Assembly: GCF_041228405.1 (NCBI RefSeq)
Contig: NZ_CP133888.1
Location: 2,790,001-2,854,000 of the forward strand
DNA from: Salinilacustrithrix flava
GTDB lineage: Bacteria > Actinomycetota > Acidimicrobiia > Acidimicrobiales > Salinilacustritrichaceae
DNA length: 64,000 nucleotides
Reading direction: 5' to 3'
The stretch's first letter is position 1. Each line of letters begins with the position of its first letter. The position numbers and the translations under genes were made by a program. The notes under the pieces are model-generated. The model was not told the DNA's origin, did not search any database, and worked only from the letters and a program-made list of their open reading frames with translations. Shown here piece by piece: positions 43,744-54,456 of this stretch.

Positions 43744-44667
43744 TCAGCCCTTGACCGCACCGGCGGTCAGGCCTCGGATCAGGTGACGTTGGAAGAAGAT
43801 GAGGATGGCGAGGATCGGCAGGGCGGCGATGATGGCGGCCGCGAAGCCCAGGTTGAGCTGGTTGATGTTCTCGCTCGCGAACTTCGGCAGCGCGATCTGG
43901 ATCGTGTCCCACGCCTCGCGCGTGATGATCGAGCGGGGCCACAGGTACTGGTTCCACGCCGACAGGAACGAGATCACCGTGAACGAGGCGATGATCGGCC
44001 GGGTGACGGGCACGGCCACGTGCCAGAGGAACCCGAGGTGGCCGTAGCCGTCGAGCTCGGCGGCGTCGCGCAGGTCGTCGGGGATGCCGAGGAAGCCCTG
44101 GCGGATGAGGAAGGTGCCGAACGCGGCGGCGAGGAACGGCGCGGTGAGGCCCTGGAAGGAGTTGAACCAGCCGAGCGTCCGGATGGTCTCCACGTTGGCG
44201 ATGAGCGTCACCTCGATCGGCAGCATCAGCGTCGCCATGAAGCCCATGAACGCGAGCCGGCGGAACGGGAACCGCAGGAACGCGAACGCGTAGGCGGCCA
44301 GCACCGAGGTGACGACCTGCGCGGTGGCAATGATGATCGTCATGCCCGCCGAGGTCAGCAGGCGGCGGTCGAGGTCACCCTGGCGGAAGGCACGGGAGAA
44401 CACATCCCACTCGGGCTCCACCGGACGGGGCGGCTGCCCGGCGGTCAGGTAGGCGATGGGCTGGGACAGCGCCCGGACCAGGATCATCCAGACCGGGAAC
44501 AGCACGATCAGCGAGAGCAGGGTCAAGGTGAGGTACCACCCCACCTGCTTGGCGAGGCGCGCACGACTGCCTGGTCGCGCCGAGGGCGTCCGGGCCGCCG
44601 GCACGTCGCCGAGGCCCGGCGTGGTGGGCGCCACGACCACGTCGTCGTCCGTCGTCGGCTCGCTCAT
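43744..44667 (-). CDS. ABC transporter permease, UgpE/MalG-like
   Basis: Inner-membrane permease of 307 residues with six helices after a soluble N-terminus of about 35 residues. The EAA loop is DDLRDAAELDGYGHLGFLWHVAVPV, the contact site for the ATPase. ATG 44667 overlaps the stop of the other permease by 4 bp, so the pair is coupled. It belongs with the binding protein (26 bp downstream) and the ATPase at 45563-46660. Confidence 0.92.
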   Translation of the reverse strand: MSEPTTDDDVVVAPTTPGLGDVPAARTPSARPGSRARLAKQVGWYLTLTLLSLIVLFPVWMILVRALSQPIAYLTAGQPPRPVEPEWDVFSRAFRQGDLDRRLLTSAGMTIIIATAQVVTSVLAAYAFAFLRFPFRRLAFMGFMATLMLPIEVTLIANVETIRTLGWFNSFQGLTAPFLAAAFGTFLIRQGFLGIPDDLRDAAELDGYGHLGFLWHVAVPVTRPIIASFTVISFLSAWNQYLWPRSIITREAWDTIQIALPKFASENINQLNLGFAAAIIAALPILAILIFFQRHLIRGLTAGAVKG

Positions 44668-45562
44668 GCCCGGTCGCTCCCGTAGTGCACCCGTCGCTCG
44701 AGCAGCAGGAACTGGCCGAGCGCGACGAGGAACGTGATGACGAACAGGCCCACGGCCATGACCGATCCCTCGCCGACGGCACCGCCCTGCTGCTGCTGGA
44801 AGATCTTGAACACCAGCGTCTCGGTCGAGCCGGCCGGGCCGCCGTTGGTGAGGATGTCGATCTGGGCGAAGGCCTGGAAGGCGAAGACCGTGAGCACCAC
44901 CACGAGGAACAGCAGGGTGGGGGAGAGCATCGGGAGCGTGACCGTGAAGAACCGCCTCGTCGGGCTCATGCCGTCCACGGTGGCGGCCTCGTTGATCTCC
45001 TCGGGGATGGCCTGCAGGCCGGCGAGCACGATGATGAAGGTGAGCCCGAGGTTCTGCCAGATGGAGCTGAGCGCGACCCCGAACAGCGCCCGGTCGGGGT
45101 CGCGGAGCCAGTCGACCTCGAGGTAGCCGACGGTCGGGTTGATCAGGACCAGCCAGACGATGCTGGCCACTGCGACCGACGTCGCCACCGTCGAGGCGAA
45201 GATCGTGTGGAAGATCTTGATGCCGCGCAGGCGGCGGTTGGCGGCCACGGCCAGCAGCACGCCCAGCACCAGTCCGGCGGGCACGGTGTAGAGCACGTAC
45301 CGGACCGTGATGCTCAGCCCCTCGCGGAACTCGTCGCCGGTGAGCACCTCCACGTACTGCTCGGTGCCGACCCAGCGCTGGCGGGTCCGGGTCTGGTTCT
45401 GCTGGAAGAACCCCAGGTAGACGATGCGCCCGATGGGATAGAAGAAGAACGCCCCGAAGACCACGACCGACGGGGCGAGGAAGAGCGCCGCCAGCCCGGC
45501 CTCGCGGGTCCGCCGGCGCCGCCACCACGACGGTCGGGCACGGGTCGCCTCGGTGGCGGACA

Positions 45563-45563
<1 letters not shown>
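44664..45563 (-). CDS. ABC transporter permease, UgpA/MalF-like
   Basis: Permease of 299 residues with six membrane helices; the first is LAALFLAPSVVVFGAFFFYPI. The EAA loop reads EEINEAATVDGMSPTRRFFTVTLPML. The family pattern FGVALSSIWQNLGLTFIIVLAGLQ precedes it. ATG 45563 overlaps the ATPase stop (TGATG), and the 3' end overlaps the UgpE-like start, so ATPase, UgpA-like and UgpE-like are strictly coupled. It forms the transmembrane channel with the next permease. Confidence 0.92.
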
Positions 45564-46660
<1,097 letters not shown>

Positions 46661-46687
46661 CGTCGCATCACGCCGCAGAACCTACTG

Positions 46688-46707
46688 CCGGGCGTGACGG
46701 CGCCCGG
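46688..46707 (-). terminator. hairpin after DsrE-like gene
   Basis: A perfect 7-bp inverted repeat CCGGGCG / CGCCCGG with a 6-base loop begins directly beside the stop codon of the DsrE-like gene at 46708 on the minus strand. No U tract follows, so termination strength is uncertain. Confidence 0.5.
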
Positions 46708-47175
46708 TCACGTGTAGATGATGTGACCGTCGACCGCCATCTCGTAGAAGTCGCCGACGGTGATGATCCCCTCGACCTGCTCGATCAGGTCGTCCTTGGT
46801 GAGGCCGAACAGGTCGACGGTGGCCTGGCAGGCGTAGAGCCCGGCGCCGGTGTCGGAGATCATCTCGATGAACTCGGGGATCGAGGGGATGTCGAGCGCC
46901 TCCATCTTGCGCTCCATGTAGTGGGTCATCACCGACGAGACCCCGGGGAGGCCGCCGGCCCAGGTCGCCATGTGGAGGCCGGGGTTGCCGACCGTCGACA
47001 TCTTGATGTGCTCGTGGCGCTGCCGGTGCACGGCGTCGAGCCCGAAGAAGGTGAAGAACAGGTTCGCCTCCATCCCCTCGGCGCGTGCCCCGTTCGCCAT
47101 GATCAGCGCGGGGTAGATCCCCTCGAGTGATCCCTGGGAGACGATGATCGAGACCTTGTGGGTGCTCAGGTCCAT
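46708..47175 (-). CDS. DsrE/DsrF-family sulfur relay protein
   Basis: Cytoplasmic protein of 155 residues with the flavodoxin-like DsrE fold: VSIIVSQGSLEGIYPALIMANGARAEGMEANLFFTFFGLDAV at the N-terminus and GAGLYACQATVDLFGLTKDDL around the conserved Cys (about residue 118) that carries persulfide in relatives. Such proteins hand sulfur to TusE/DsrC. ATG 47175 is followed by MDLSTHKV. It is the last gene of the cluster sqr, tusE-like, dsrE-like, with 32 bp to the preceding gene. Its start is the first of the frame with homology. Confidence 0.88.
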   Translation of the reverse strand: MDLSTHKVSIIVSQGSLEGIYPALIMANGARAEGMEANLFFTFFGLDAVHRQRHEHIKMSTVGNPGLHMATWAGGLPGVSSVMTHYMERKMEALDIPSIPEFIEMISDTGAGLYACQATVDLFGLTKDDLIEQVEGIITVGDFYEMAVDGHIIYT

Positions 47176-47207
47176 GGTGGTTCCGTCCTCTGGTTCGTCT
47201 GACGTCG

Positions 47208-47525
47208 CTAGATGCAGCCCTTGGGCTTGGGGATCCCGGCGATGCGGGCGGCGATCTTGGCCGGGCCCTTGGGGAACAGCTGGTAGAGCTCCTTGACCGA
47301 CACCCCGGAGGTCTTGCCGAGGGCTCGCACCGTCGGCCCGGTGCCGTTGGCGAAGTACTCCTGGCGCATGAAGCGGATGACCTGCCAGTGCTTGTCGTCC
47401 AGCTCGTGGATGTCCTCGTTGGCGGCCAGCTCGGGGACCATGTCCTCGGTCCACTGCTCGGGGTCCTCGAAGAAGCCCTCGTCGTTCAGCTCGACCTGGC
47501 TGCCGGCGATGGTTGCGGTGGTCAT
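47208..47525 (-). CDS. tusE: TusE/DsrC-family sulfur carrier
   Basis: Protein of 105 residues whose conserved C-terminus GIPKPKGCI has the penultimate Cys (CysA) that accepts sulfur. The second Cys of true DsrC, eleven residues before, is Ala here (KIAARIAGIPKPKGC), so it is more like TusE than the DsrC partner of dissimilatory sulfite reductase. The rest (DDKHWQVIRFMRQEYFANGTGPTVRALGK) matches the family. ATG 47525; 20 bp after the sqr stop. In this context it probably transfers sulfane sulfur made by the quinone reductase. Confidence 0.9.
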   Translation of the reverse strand: MTTATIAGSQVELNDEGFFEDPEQWTEDMVPELAANEDIHELDDKHWQVIRFMRQEYFANGTGPTVRALGKTSGVSVKELYQLFPKGPAKIAARIAGIPKPKGCI

Positions 47526-47545
47526 TTCGGTGCTCTCCTCGGTGC

Positions 47546-48781
47546 TCAGTCGATGTGCTTGCCGGCGCGGGGCATGTCGGCCCCGACGCCGGGGATGTCC
47601 CGGCCGGGAAGGAGGCTGTGCCAGTAGAACCACTGGAACATCAGCTTCCCGAGGTGGTTGAGCCGCGACTCCTTGAGCAGCGGCAGGCCCACCGGGCCGG
47701 GGTAGTGCCCCTCCACGGGCTCCTGCTCGTAGTTGAAGTCGATGAGCAGGGCCTTGTCGAAGCCGGTCTCGATGAAGCAGTTGGCGTGCCCGTCGAAGCT
47801 CGCGTCGAGGGGCTCGCCGCGGAGGAAGCGGGTGATGTTCTCGACCAGCACCTCCCCCTCGAAGTGGCTCACCGAACCGGCCTTGGACGCCGGGAGGTTG
47901 GCGGCGTCGCCGATGGCGAAGATCTCCGGCGCCACCTTCGACTGCAGGGTGTGCGGATCGGTCTCGACGAAGTCCAGGGCGTCCCCGAGGCCGGGGGAGC
48001 GACCCACGTACTCGGCACCCGAATGCACCGGGATCACCACGGCGAGGTCGAAGGGGACCTCCCGCTCGTCGAAGCCGACGAGCTTCCCCGCCGACCCGTC
48101 GACCTCGCCCGTGTTGAACTCGGTGACCAGCTCGACGCCCTTGTCCTCCAGCATCCCGCCGAGCATCGAGGCCGCCCGTGGCTTGGTGAACGCGGCGTCG
48201 AGCGGCGTCACCAGGGTGAGCTGCACCCGGTCGCGGATCCCGCGCTCGTGGAAGTACCAGTCGGCCAGGAAGCAGAACTCGAGCGGCGCCACCGGGCACT
48301 TGATCGGCATGTCGACCACGTTGACCACGATCCGACCGCCCTGGAAGTCCCGCAGGGCCTGCTCGAGCCCGGTGGCGCCGGGCAGGTCGTAGAAGGTGAA
48401 GACCTTCTCCATCCAGCCCGGACCGGTGAGGCCGTCGGTCTCGTCGGGCACGAGCCGGGCGCCGGTGGCGATCACCAGCACGTCGTAGGGGAGCTCGCGA
48501 CCACCCGCCAGGACGACCCGGTGGCCGTCGACGTCGACGCGGTCGATGTCGGACTCGACGAAGTCGATCCCCTTCTTGAGCTGCCGGTGGCGGGGTCGGA
48601 TGAGGTCCTCGCCGTGGGCGAGCCCGAACGGCAGGAACAGCAGGCCGGGCTGGTACACGTGCTCCCGGTCCTGGTCCACCACCGTGATGGCGAGCTCGCC
48701 TCTGGAGAACTGCTTGCGCAGGCGGTTCGCTGTCAGCGTCCCACCGGTGCCCCCGCCCAGGATCACGACGTTCTCGGTCAT
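47546..48781 (-). CDS. sqr: sulfide:quinone reductase-like flavoprotein
   Basis: FAD-dependent oxidoreductase of 411 residues related to sulfide:quinone oxidoreductases. The N-terminal Rossmann motif VVILGGGTGGTLTANRLRK binds FAD, ATGARLVPDETDG follows, and IFAIGDAANLPASKAGSVSHFEG is the second FAD contact. Cys residues that could take the catalytic role are in PIKCPVAPLEFC (near 160); the third is less clear. It oxidises sulfide to polysulfide or sulfane sulfur and reduces quinone at the membrane. ATG 48781. It leads the operon with tusE-like and dsrE-like genes. Confidence 0.85.
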   Translation of the reverse strand: MTENVVILGGGTGGTLTANRLRKQFSRGELAITVVDQDREHVYQPGLLFLPFGLAHGEDLIRPRHRQLKKGIDFVESDIDRVDVDGHRVVLAGGRELPYDVLVIATGARLVPDETDGLTGPGWMEKVFTFYDLPGATGLEQALRDFQGGRIVVNVVDMPIKCPVAPLEFCFLADWYFHERGIRDRVQLTLVTPLDAAFTKPRAASMLGGMLEDKGVELVTEFNTGEVDGSAGKLVGFDEREVPFDLAVVIPVHSGAEYVGRSPGLGDALDFVETDPHTLQSKVAPEIFAIGDAANLPASKAGSVSHFEGEVLVENITRFLRGEPLDASFDGHANCFIETGFDKALLIDFNYEQEPVEGHYPGPVGLPLLKESRLNHLGKLMFQWFYWHSLLPGRDIPGVGADMPRAGKHID

Positions 48782-48834
48782 GCCCGAACTGTGCGACCGC
48801 CGCTCCCGGTTCAGCCAGGGTCCTCGGTCACCAG

Positions 48835-48850
48835 ATACCCCGGGCGGTAT
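48835..48850 (-). promoter_or_regulatory. CsoR/CstR-like palindrome upstream of sqr
   Basis: ATACCCCGGGCGGTAT is a near-perfect palindrome 54 bp upstream of the sqr start. It resembles the ATACCC-GGGTAT operators of the CsoR family, one branch of which (CstR) senses persulfide and controls sulfide-oxidation genes. No CsoR-family gene is in the window. Confidence 0.4.
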
Positions 48851-48860
48851 GTCACCCGGA

Positions 48861-49331
48861 TCAGTCTCGGCCGCGGTGGGCCAGCGCCCGCTGGATCTCC
48901 CGGTCGGCGTCGCGCTCGGCTTCGACGGCGCGCTTGTCATGCAGCTTGCGCCCCTTGCCGACGCCCAGCTCGACCTTGGCCTTGCCGTCCTTGAAGTACA
49001 GCGAGAGGGGGACGATGGAGACCCGTTCGAGGTCCACCATCGTCCGCAGCCGGTCCAGCTCGCGCCGGTGCAGGAGCAGCTTGCGGTGCCGGTCGGGGTC
49101 GTGGCCGCTGTGGTCCTGGGAGAAGAGGTAGGGCGCGATGTGCACGCCCTGCAGCCACGCCTCGTTGCCCTCGAAGCGGACGTAGCCGTCGGCGATCTGC
49201 ACCGTGGCCTCCCGCAGCGACTTCACCTCGGAGCCGTGCAGGACGATGCCGGCCTCCAGGGTCTCGGTGATGTCGTAGTTGCGGCGGGCGCGGCGGTTCG
49301 CCGCGATGAGGGTGGTGTCGGCAGCGGGCAT
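48861..49331 (-). CDS. smpB: SsrA-binding protein SmpB
   Basis: Binds the tRNA-like domain of tmRNA and delivers it to stalled ribosomes. It has 156 residues, normal length. The family core is ANRRARRNYDITETLEAGIVLHGSEVKSLREATVQIADGYVRFEGNEAWL, followed by HIAPYLFSQDHSGHDPDRHRKLLLHRREL and the basic C-terminal tail KGRKLHDKRAVEAERDADREIQRAL that enters the mRNA channel. ATG 49331. Divergent from the VanY gene at 49398. Its RNA partner ssrA is in the same window, 8 kb away. Confidence 0.96.
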   Translation of the reverse strand: MPAADTTLIAANRRARRNYDITETLEAGIVLHGSEVKSLREATVQIADGYVRFEGNEAWLQGVHIAPYLFSQDHSGHDPDRHRKLLLHRRELDRLRTMVDLERVSIVPLSLYFKDGKAKVELGVGKGRKLHDKRAVEAERDADREIQRALAHRGRD

Positions 49332-49397
49332 GGCGTCCGCGACGCTACCGGCACCCTCCCGGTCCGGGTCGATCCGGTTGCCTAGCGTGTCGGCGCG

Positions 49398-50306
49398 ATG
49401 CAGCCCTACCCGCCGCGACGACCGGGCCCCCGGCCGAACTACGCCCTCCGCCGCCTGGTGGCCGCCACCGGGGTGCTGCTGGTCGTGTTCCTGGTCTGGA
49501 ACATCGTGGGCGCGCTCACCGGCGGGGACGACTCGGGCACGGCCCTGACGCCCACCACCCAACCGACCACGACGACCGTGCCGCTCCAGGCCCCGCCGCC
49601 CTGCACCCACCCGGAGCAGTCCGAACCCACCGCCTACGACCGCACCGACGACTGGTACCGCACCCTGGTCGATCCGATGCGCGCCGTCCCCGAGCAGTAC
49701 GAGCCGCCGGACCTGGTCCCGGCATCGGAGGCCGGCTACAGCGCCGAGTACCGCGTCCGCGCCTTGGTCGTGGAGGACCTGAACGCCATGCGCAACGCCT
49801 TGATCACCGAGGGCCTGCCCGAGGTCGCCCTCCTCGCCGGGCACCGCTCCATCGCCGACCAGCAGCGGCTCTTCGACGCCCGGGTCGCCGAGCTCGGGCG
49901 CGAGGCCGCGGTCGAGGGCACCGCACGTGGCGGTCACAGCGAGCACCACCTCGGCACCACGATCGACGTGCGCCCGATCGGGCAGACCGACGTGGACCAG
50001 GCGTTCGGGGAGACGCCCACCGGCCAGTGGCTGGCGGAGAACTCCTGGCAGTACGGCTTCGTGCTGTCGTACCCCGCCGGCGCCGAGGACGTCACCTGCT
50101 ACAAGTACGAGCCCTGGCACTTCCGCTACCTCGGGCGGGACCTCGCCGGACGGGTGCAGGCCTCGGGGCTCACGCTGCGGGAGTACCTGTGGCACTGGGA
50201 GGTCACCGGCACCGAGCCCGGGCAGTCGCCCGCGGCGCCCGCGCCGCCGCTGCCGACCACCTCGGTCCCGGTCGAGACCACGCTGGCCGAGGGCGAGGGC
50301 GGATAG
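49398..50306 (+). CDS. D-alanyl-D-alanine carboxypeptidase, VanY/M15B family
   Basis: Zinc peptidase of 302 residues that trims peptidoglycan stem peptides. A proline-rich cytosolic N-terminus leads to one membrane helix (LVAATGVLLVVFLVWNIVGAL), a Thr/Pro linker, and the catalytic domain. The zinc ligands are in GGHSEHHLGTTIDV (SxHxxGxxxD type) and WHFRYLG. The C-terminus is a Pro/Thr-rich tail. ATG 49398; the Mec gene follows 11 bp after, so they may be cotranscribed. It is anchored outside the cell membrane. Confidence 0.88.
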   Translation: MQPYPPRRPGPRPNYALRRLVAATGVLLVVFLVWNIVGALTGGDDSGTALTPTTQPTTTTVPLQAPPPCTHPEQSEPTAYDRTDDWYRTLVDPMRAVPEQYEPPDLVPASEAGYSAEYRVRALVVEDLNAMRNALITEGLPEVALLAGHRSIADQQRLFDARVAELGREAAVEGTARGGHSEHHLGTTIDVRPIGQTDVDQAFGETPTGQWLAENSWQYGFVLSYPAGAEDVTCYKYEPWHFRYLGRDLAGRVQASGLTLREYLWHWEVTGTEPGQSPAAPAPPLPTTSVPVETTLAEGEGG

Positions 50307-50317
50307 GTTCGCCCGCC

Positions 50318-50722
50318 GTGCTGCGCCTCAGTGCCTCCGCCTACGCCGCCATCGTCGGCCACGCCTACGACGGCCTCCCCGACGAGGCCTGCGGGCTGCT
50401 CCTCGGTGACCCTGCCCGGGACGTGGCGCCGATCTTCCACCCGACGGCGAACGCAGCCCGGTCCTCCCGCGTGTACAGCATCGGGCCCCGGGACTTCCTC
50501 GATGCCGACGACGCCGCGGCCGAGGCGGGGCTCGCCGTCATCGGCGTCGTGCACAGCCACACCCACACCGACGCCTACCCCTCGCCCACGGACATCGCCC
50601 AGGCGCCGGACCCGGACTGGCACTACGTGATCGTGTCCCTGCGCGACGACGCGCCGGTCCTGCGCAGCTACCGCATCGTCGACGGCACCGTCAGCGAGGA
50701 GCCCGTCGGCGTCGTGCGCTGA
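50318..50722 (+). CDS. mec: JAMM/MPN metallopeptidase, Mec-like
   Basis: Zinc-dependent JAMM peptidase of 134 residues. The motif HSHTHTDAYPSPTD with the upstream Glu of DEACGLLLGD supplies the metal ligands. In Mycobacterium, Mec releases cysteine from the sulfur carrier CysO after CysM has loaded it. GTG 50318 is used since homology begins at LRLSASAYAAI. The gene lies directly ahead of cysM, matching mycobacteria except that no cysO lies between them. Confidence 0.86.
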   Translation: MLRLSASAYAAIVGHAYDGLPDEACGLLLGDPARDVAPIFHPTANAARSSRVYSIGPRDFLDADDAAAEAGLAVIGVVHSHTHTDAYPSPTDIAQAPDPDWHYVIVSLRDDAPVLRSYRIVDGTVSEEPVGVVR

Positions 50723-50763
50723 GGATGTGCCGCTGATCGGGAACATCGGACGGTGGATACATT

Positions 50764-50782
50764 GTTGACCCACGCGGTCAAC
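50764..50782 (+). promoter_or_regulatory. inverted repeat in cysM leader
   Basis: GTTGACC and GGTCAAC form a perfect 7-bp inverted repeat with a 5-bp gap, 35 bp upstream of the cysM start and 4 bp downstream of TACATT (50758-50763), a possible -10 element. It may be an operator for a sulfur-responsive repressor. Confidence 0.45.
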
Positions 50783-50816
50783 TTTCCACGCCACCACTCC
50801 AGGAGCTCAGGCGACC

Positions 50817-51764
50817 ATGGCAGTCTTCGACTCGGTCCTCGACATGATCGGGAACACCCCCATCGTCGACTGCAGCGCGCTCAGCCCGAACCCCGACGTG
50901 CGCATCCTCGGCAAGATGGAGGGCCAGAACCCGGCCGGCTCCGTGAAGGACCGGATCGCGCTCGCGATGATCGAGGAGGCCGAGGCCGACGGCACGCTGA
51001 CACCGGGCAAGACGATCATCGAGCCCTCCTCGGGCAACACCGGCATCGCCCTGGCGATGATCGCCCGGATGAAGGGCTACCCGATCAAGATCGTGCTGCC
51101 CGAGAACGTCTCCATCGAGCGCCGTCAGCTGCTCGAGATCTACGGCGCCGAGATCATCATGAGCCCGGGGGCCGAGGGCTCCAACGGGGCCGTGGCCCGG
51201 GCCCGCAAGCTGGCCGACGAGCACCCGGAGTGGGCGTTCCTCTACCAGTACGCGAACGAGGCCAACCCGCTGGCCCACTACCGCACCACAGGCCCCGAGA
51301 TCTGGGCCGACGTCCCCGAGATCACCCACTTCGTCGCCGGCCTCGGCACCAGCGGCACGCTCATGGGCGTGGGCCGGTTCCTCAAGGAGCAGGACCCCGA
51401 CATCAAGGTGATCGCCATCGAGCCCCCACTGGGGGAGCGCGTCGAGGGCCTCCGCAACCTGGACGAGGGCTACATCCCGCCGGTCTTCGAGAAGTGGGGC
51501 GGCGCCGAGCTGCTCGACCGCAAGCGCATCGTGCGCCCCCGCGAGTCCATCGAGTGGACCCGGCGACTCTCCGAGATCGGCATCTTCTCCGGCATCTCCG
51601 CCGGCGCGGCCCTGGCCGGCGCGGTCAAGGTGGCCGGCGAGATCGAGTCGGGGACCATCGTGTTCGTGGTGTGCGACTACGGGTGGAAGTACATCTCCAC
51701 GGGTGCCTGGACCGACGATCTCGACGAGGTCGTGGAGCGCGCCGAGCGGATCATCTACTTCTGA
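50817..51764 (+). CDS. cysM: cysteine synthase CysM-like
   Basis: PLP-dependent enzyme of 315 residues. The PLP Lys is in GQNPAGSVKDRIA, the phosphate loop is EPSSGNTGIALAM, and VAGLGTSGTLMGVGRFLKEQ follows. The sequence is closest to the actinobacterial CysM group (SIERRQLLEIYGAEII, YQYANEANPLAHYRTTGPEIW, GWKYISTGAW at the C-terminus), which uses O-phosphoserine and the thiocarboxylated carrier CysO rather than sulfide. ATG 50817 has AGGAG 11 bases upstream. It is preceded by the inverted repeat at 50764 and by mec. Confidence 0.92.
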   Translation: MAVFDSVLDMIGNTPIVDCSALSPNPDVRILGKMEGQNPAGSVKDRIALAMIEEAEADGTLTPGKTIIEPSSGNTGIALAMIARMKGYPIKIVLPENVSIERRQLLEIYGAEIIMSPGAEGSNGAVARARKLADEHPEWAFLYQYANEANPLAHYRTTGPEIWADVPEITHFVAGLGTSGTLMGVGRFLKEQDPDIKVIAIEPPLGERVEGLRNLDEGYIPPVFEKWGGAELLDRKRIVRPRESIEWTRRLSEIGIFSGISAGAALAGAVKVAGEIESGTIVFVVCDYGWKYISTGAWTDDLDEVVERAERIIYF

Positions 51765-51813
51765 TCCGAGATCATCGACTTCTCACCACACGCGGGCCGG
51801 AGCCGGTGTACGC

Positions 51814-51827
51814 TGCAAGCGCTTTCA
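51814..51827 (+). promoter_or_regulatory. LacI-type operator before sugar ABC ATPase
   Basis: TGCAAGCGCTTTCA fits the pattern TGnAAnCGnTTnCA; with flanks, GCTG...CAGC extends the palindrome to 18 bp (51812-51829). It starts at the end of TACGCT (51809-51814), a possible -10 element, and lies 28 bp before the GTG. Two further operators of the same pattern occur at 57378 and 60100. Confidence 0.65.
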
Positions 51828-51854
51828 GCCAGCCGAGCGACAGGGGGAACCGTC

Positions 51855-53027
<1,173 letters not shown>

Positions 53028-53045
53028 ACGGCACACGAGAACGAC

Positions 53046-53075
53046 GACGGGCCCGGGCAGATGCCCGGGCCCGTC
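53046..53075. terminator. bidirectional terminator hairpin
   Basis: A perfect 13-bp inverted repeat GACGGGCCCGGGC / GCCCGGGCCCGTC with a 4-base loop lies between the convergent ATPase and permease genes. It can serve both. Confidence 0.8.
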
Positions 53076-53094
53076 TCGCGTCTGGGATCGGGCG

Positions 53095-54456
53095 TCAGCC
53101 CTTCACGGACCCGGCCAGCAGGCCTCGGACGAAGTACCGCTGCAGGCTGAAGAACACGACGAGGGGAACGCTCATCGTCACGAACGCCGCCGCGGTGAGC
53201 ACGTGCCAGTCCTGGCCACGTCCGCCGGACAGGTTGGCCAGCCGCATCGTGAGCGGGTGGGCGTCGGCGTTGCCGCCGAGGAACGTCAGCGCCACCAGGT
53301 AGTCGTTCCAGGTCCACAGGAACTGGAAGATGCCGAAGGCGGCCAGCGCCGGCACCGACAGCGGGACGATGAGCCGCCAGAAGATGGTGTAGTGGTCGGC
53401 GCCGTCGATGCGGGCGGCCTCGAAGATGTCCTTGGGCAGGCCGGACACGTAGTTGTAGAGCAAGAAGATCGCCAGCGGCAGGCCGAAGCCGGTGTGGGTG
53501 AGCCACACCGACACCGCCTTGCCGTTGAGATCGAGGTCCGGGAAGATCGTGAAGCTGCCGATGTGGGCGCCGCCGACGAAGAGCTGCAGCAGCGGGATCA
53601 GGGACATCTGCAGCGGCACCGCCATGAGCGACACCACGGCGACGAACAGCCACTTGCGGCCCGGAAACTCCATCCACGCGAAGGCGTAGGCCGCGAACAG
53701 CGCGATGGAGATCGGGATCACCGTGGCCGGCAGCACGATGGCGATCGAGTTCAAGAACGCCTCGAACATGTTGGGAGCCGAGCTGCCGCCGGACTCGAGG
53801 ACGATCCGGTAGTTGTCGATCGTCAGCTGGGGGTTGGTGAAGATCGTCCACCAGCCCTCCGTCTTCACCGCCCGTTCGGCTCGGAACGATGACAGCAGCA
53901 GGCCGATGGTCGGCAGCGACCACACCGCCACGATCGACCACAGGGCCACGGTGCGGCCGGCACCGGACATCCGGTCGGCCGGGAAGTCCTTCTCCACGGC
54001 CGGCGAGCGCAGGAACCACACCATCGCCAGGGCGGCGGCGAGCAGCGCGATGGAGATCGCGTACGGCGCGATGTCGCTACCGCTGGCGACGGCCGACAGG
54101 ACGCCGAAGATGGCGATCGCCAGGGCGTGGACCCCGTAGGTGGCGATCATCGCCGGCTGTGCCCACGACACCCGCTTGAGCAGGAGCAGCCCGCCGACGG
54201 CGGACCAGGCCCCGAGGACCATGACGGCCAGGCCGCCCACGGTCAGGGTGGCGATCTCGTCGGACAGGCCGAAGAGGAACCAGTCCATCCCCCAGATGAA
54301 CGCGATGGCCCCGCCGACCATGGAGGCGATGGCGAGGATCGTGGTGGTTCGGGACCTGGGCCCCCGCGGCGGCAGCCCGCTCTCGACGCCGTGCTCCCGG
54401 GGGTCGTCGCCCTCCGGCTCCAGGCGTCGGCCCGGCTCGCTCTGGATCGCGCTCAC
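53095..54456 (-). CDS. alpha-glucoside-type ABC permease with N-terminal extension (AglG-like)
   Basis: Permease of 453 residues. The canonical part, about residue 165 on, has six helices with the EAA loop KDIFEAARIDGADHYTIFWRLIVPL and ends LLAGSVKG, as in the MalG/AglG group of about 280 residues. In front of it are about 165 extra residues with four more hydrophobic helices (ILAIASMVGGAIAFIWGM, LTVGGLAVMVLGAWSAVGG, MIATYGVHALAIAIFGV, ISIALLAAALAMVWFL). The role of that extra membrane domain is unknown. ATG 54456 overlaps the stop of the companion permease by 4 bp. Confidence 0.88.
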   Translation of the reverse strand: MSAIQSEPGRRLEPEGDDPREHGVESGLPPRGPRSRTTTILAIASMVGGAIAFIWGMDWFLFGLSDEIATLTVGGLAVMVLGAWSAVGGLLLLKRVSWAQPAMIATYGVHALAIAIFGVLSAVASGSDIAPYAISIALLAAALAMVWFLRSPAVEKDFPADRMSGAGRTVALWSIVAVWSLPTIGLLLSSFRAERAVKTEGWWTIFTNPQLTIDNYRIVLESGGSSAPNMFEAFLNSIAIVLPATVIPISIALFAAYAFAWMEFPGRKWLFVAVVSLMAVPLQMSLIPLLQLFVGGAHIGSFTIFPDLDLNGKAVSVWLTHTGFGLPLAIFLLYNYVSGLPKDIFEAARIDGADHYTIFWRLIVPLSVPALAAFGIFQFLWTWNDYLVALTFLGGNADAHPLTMRLANLSGGRGQDWHVLTAAAFVTMSVPLVVFFSLQRYFVRGLLAGSVKG

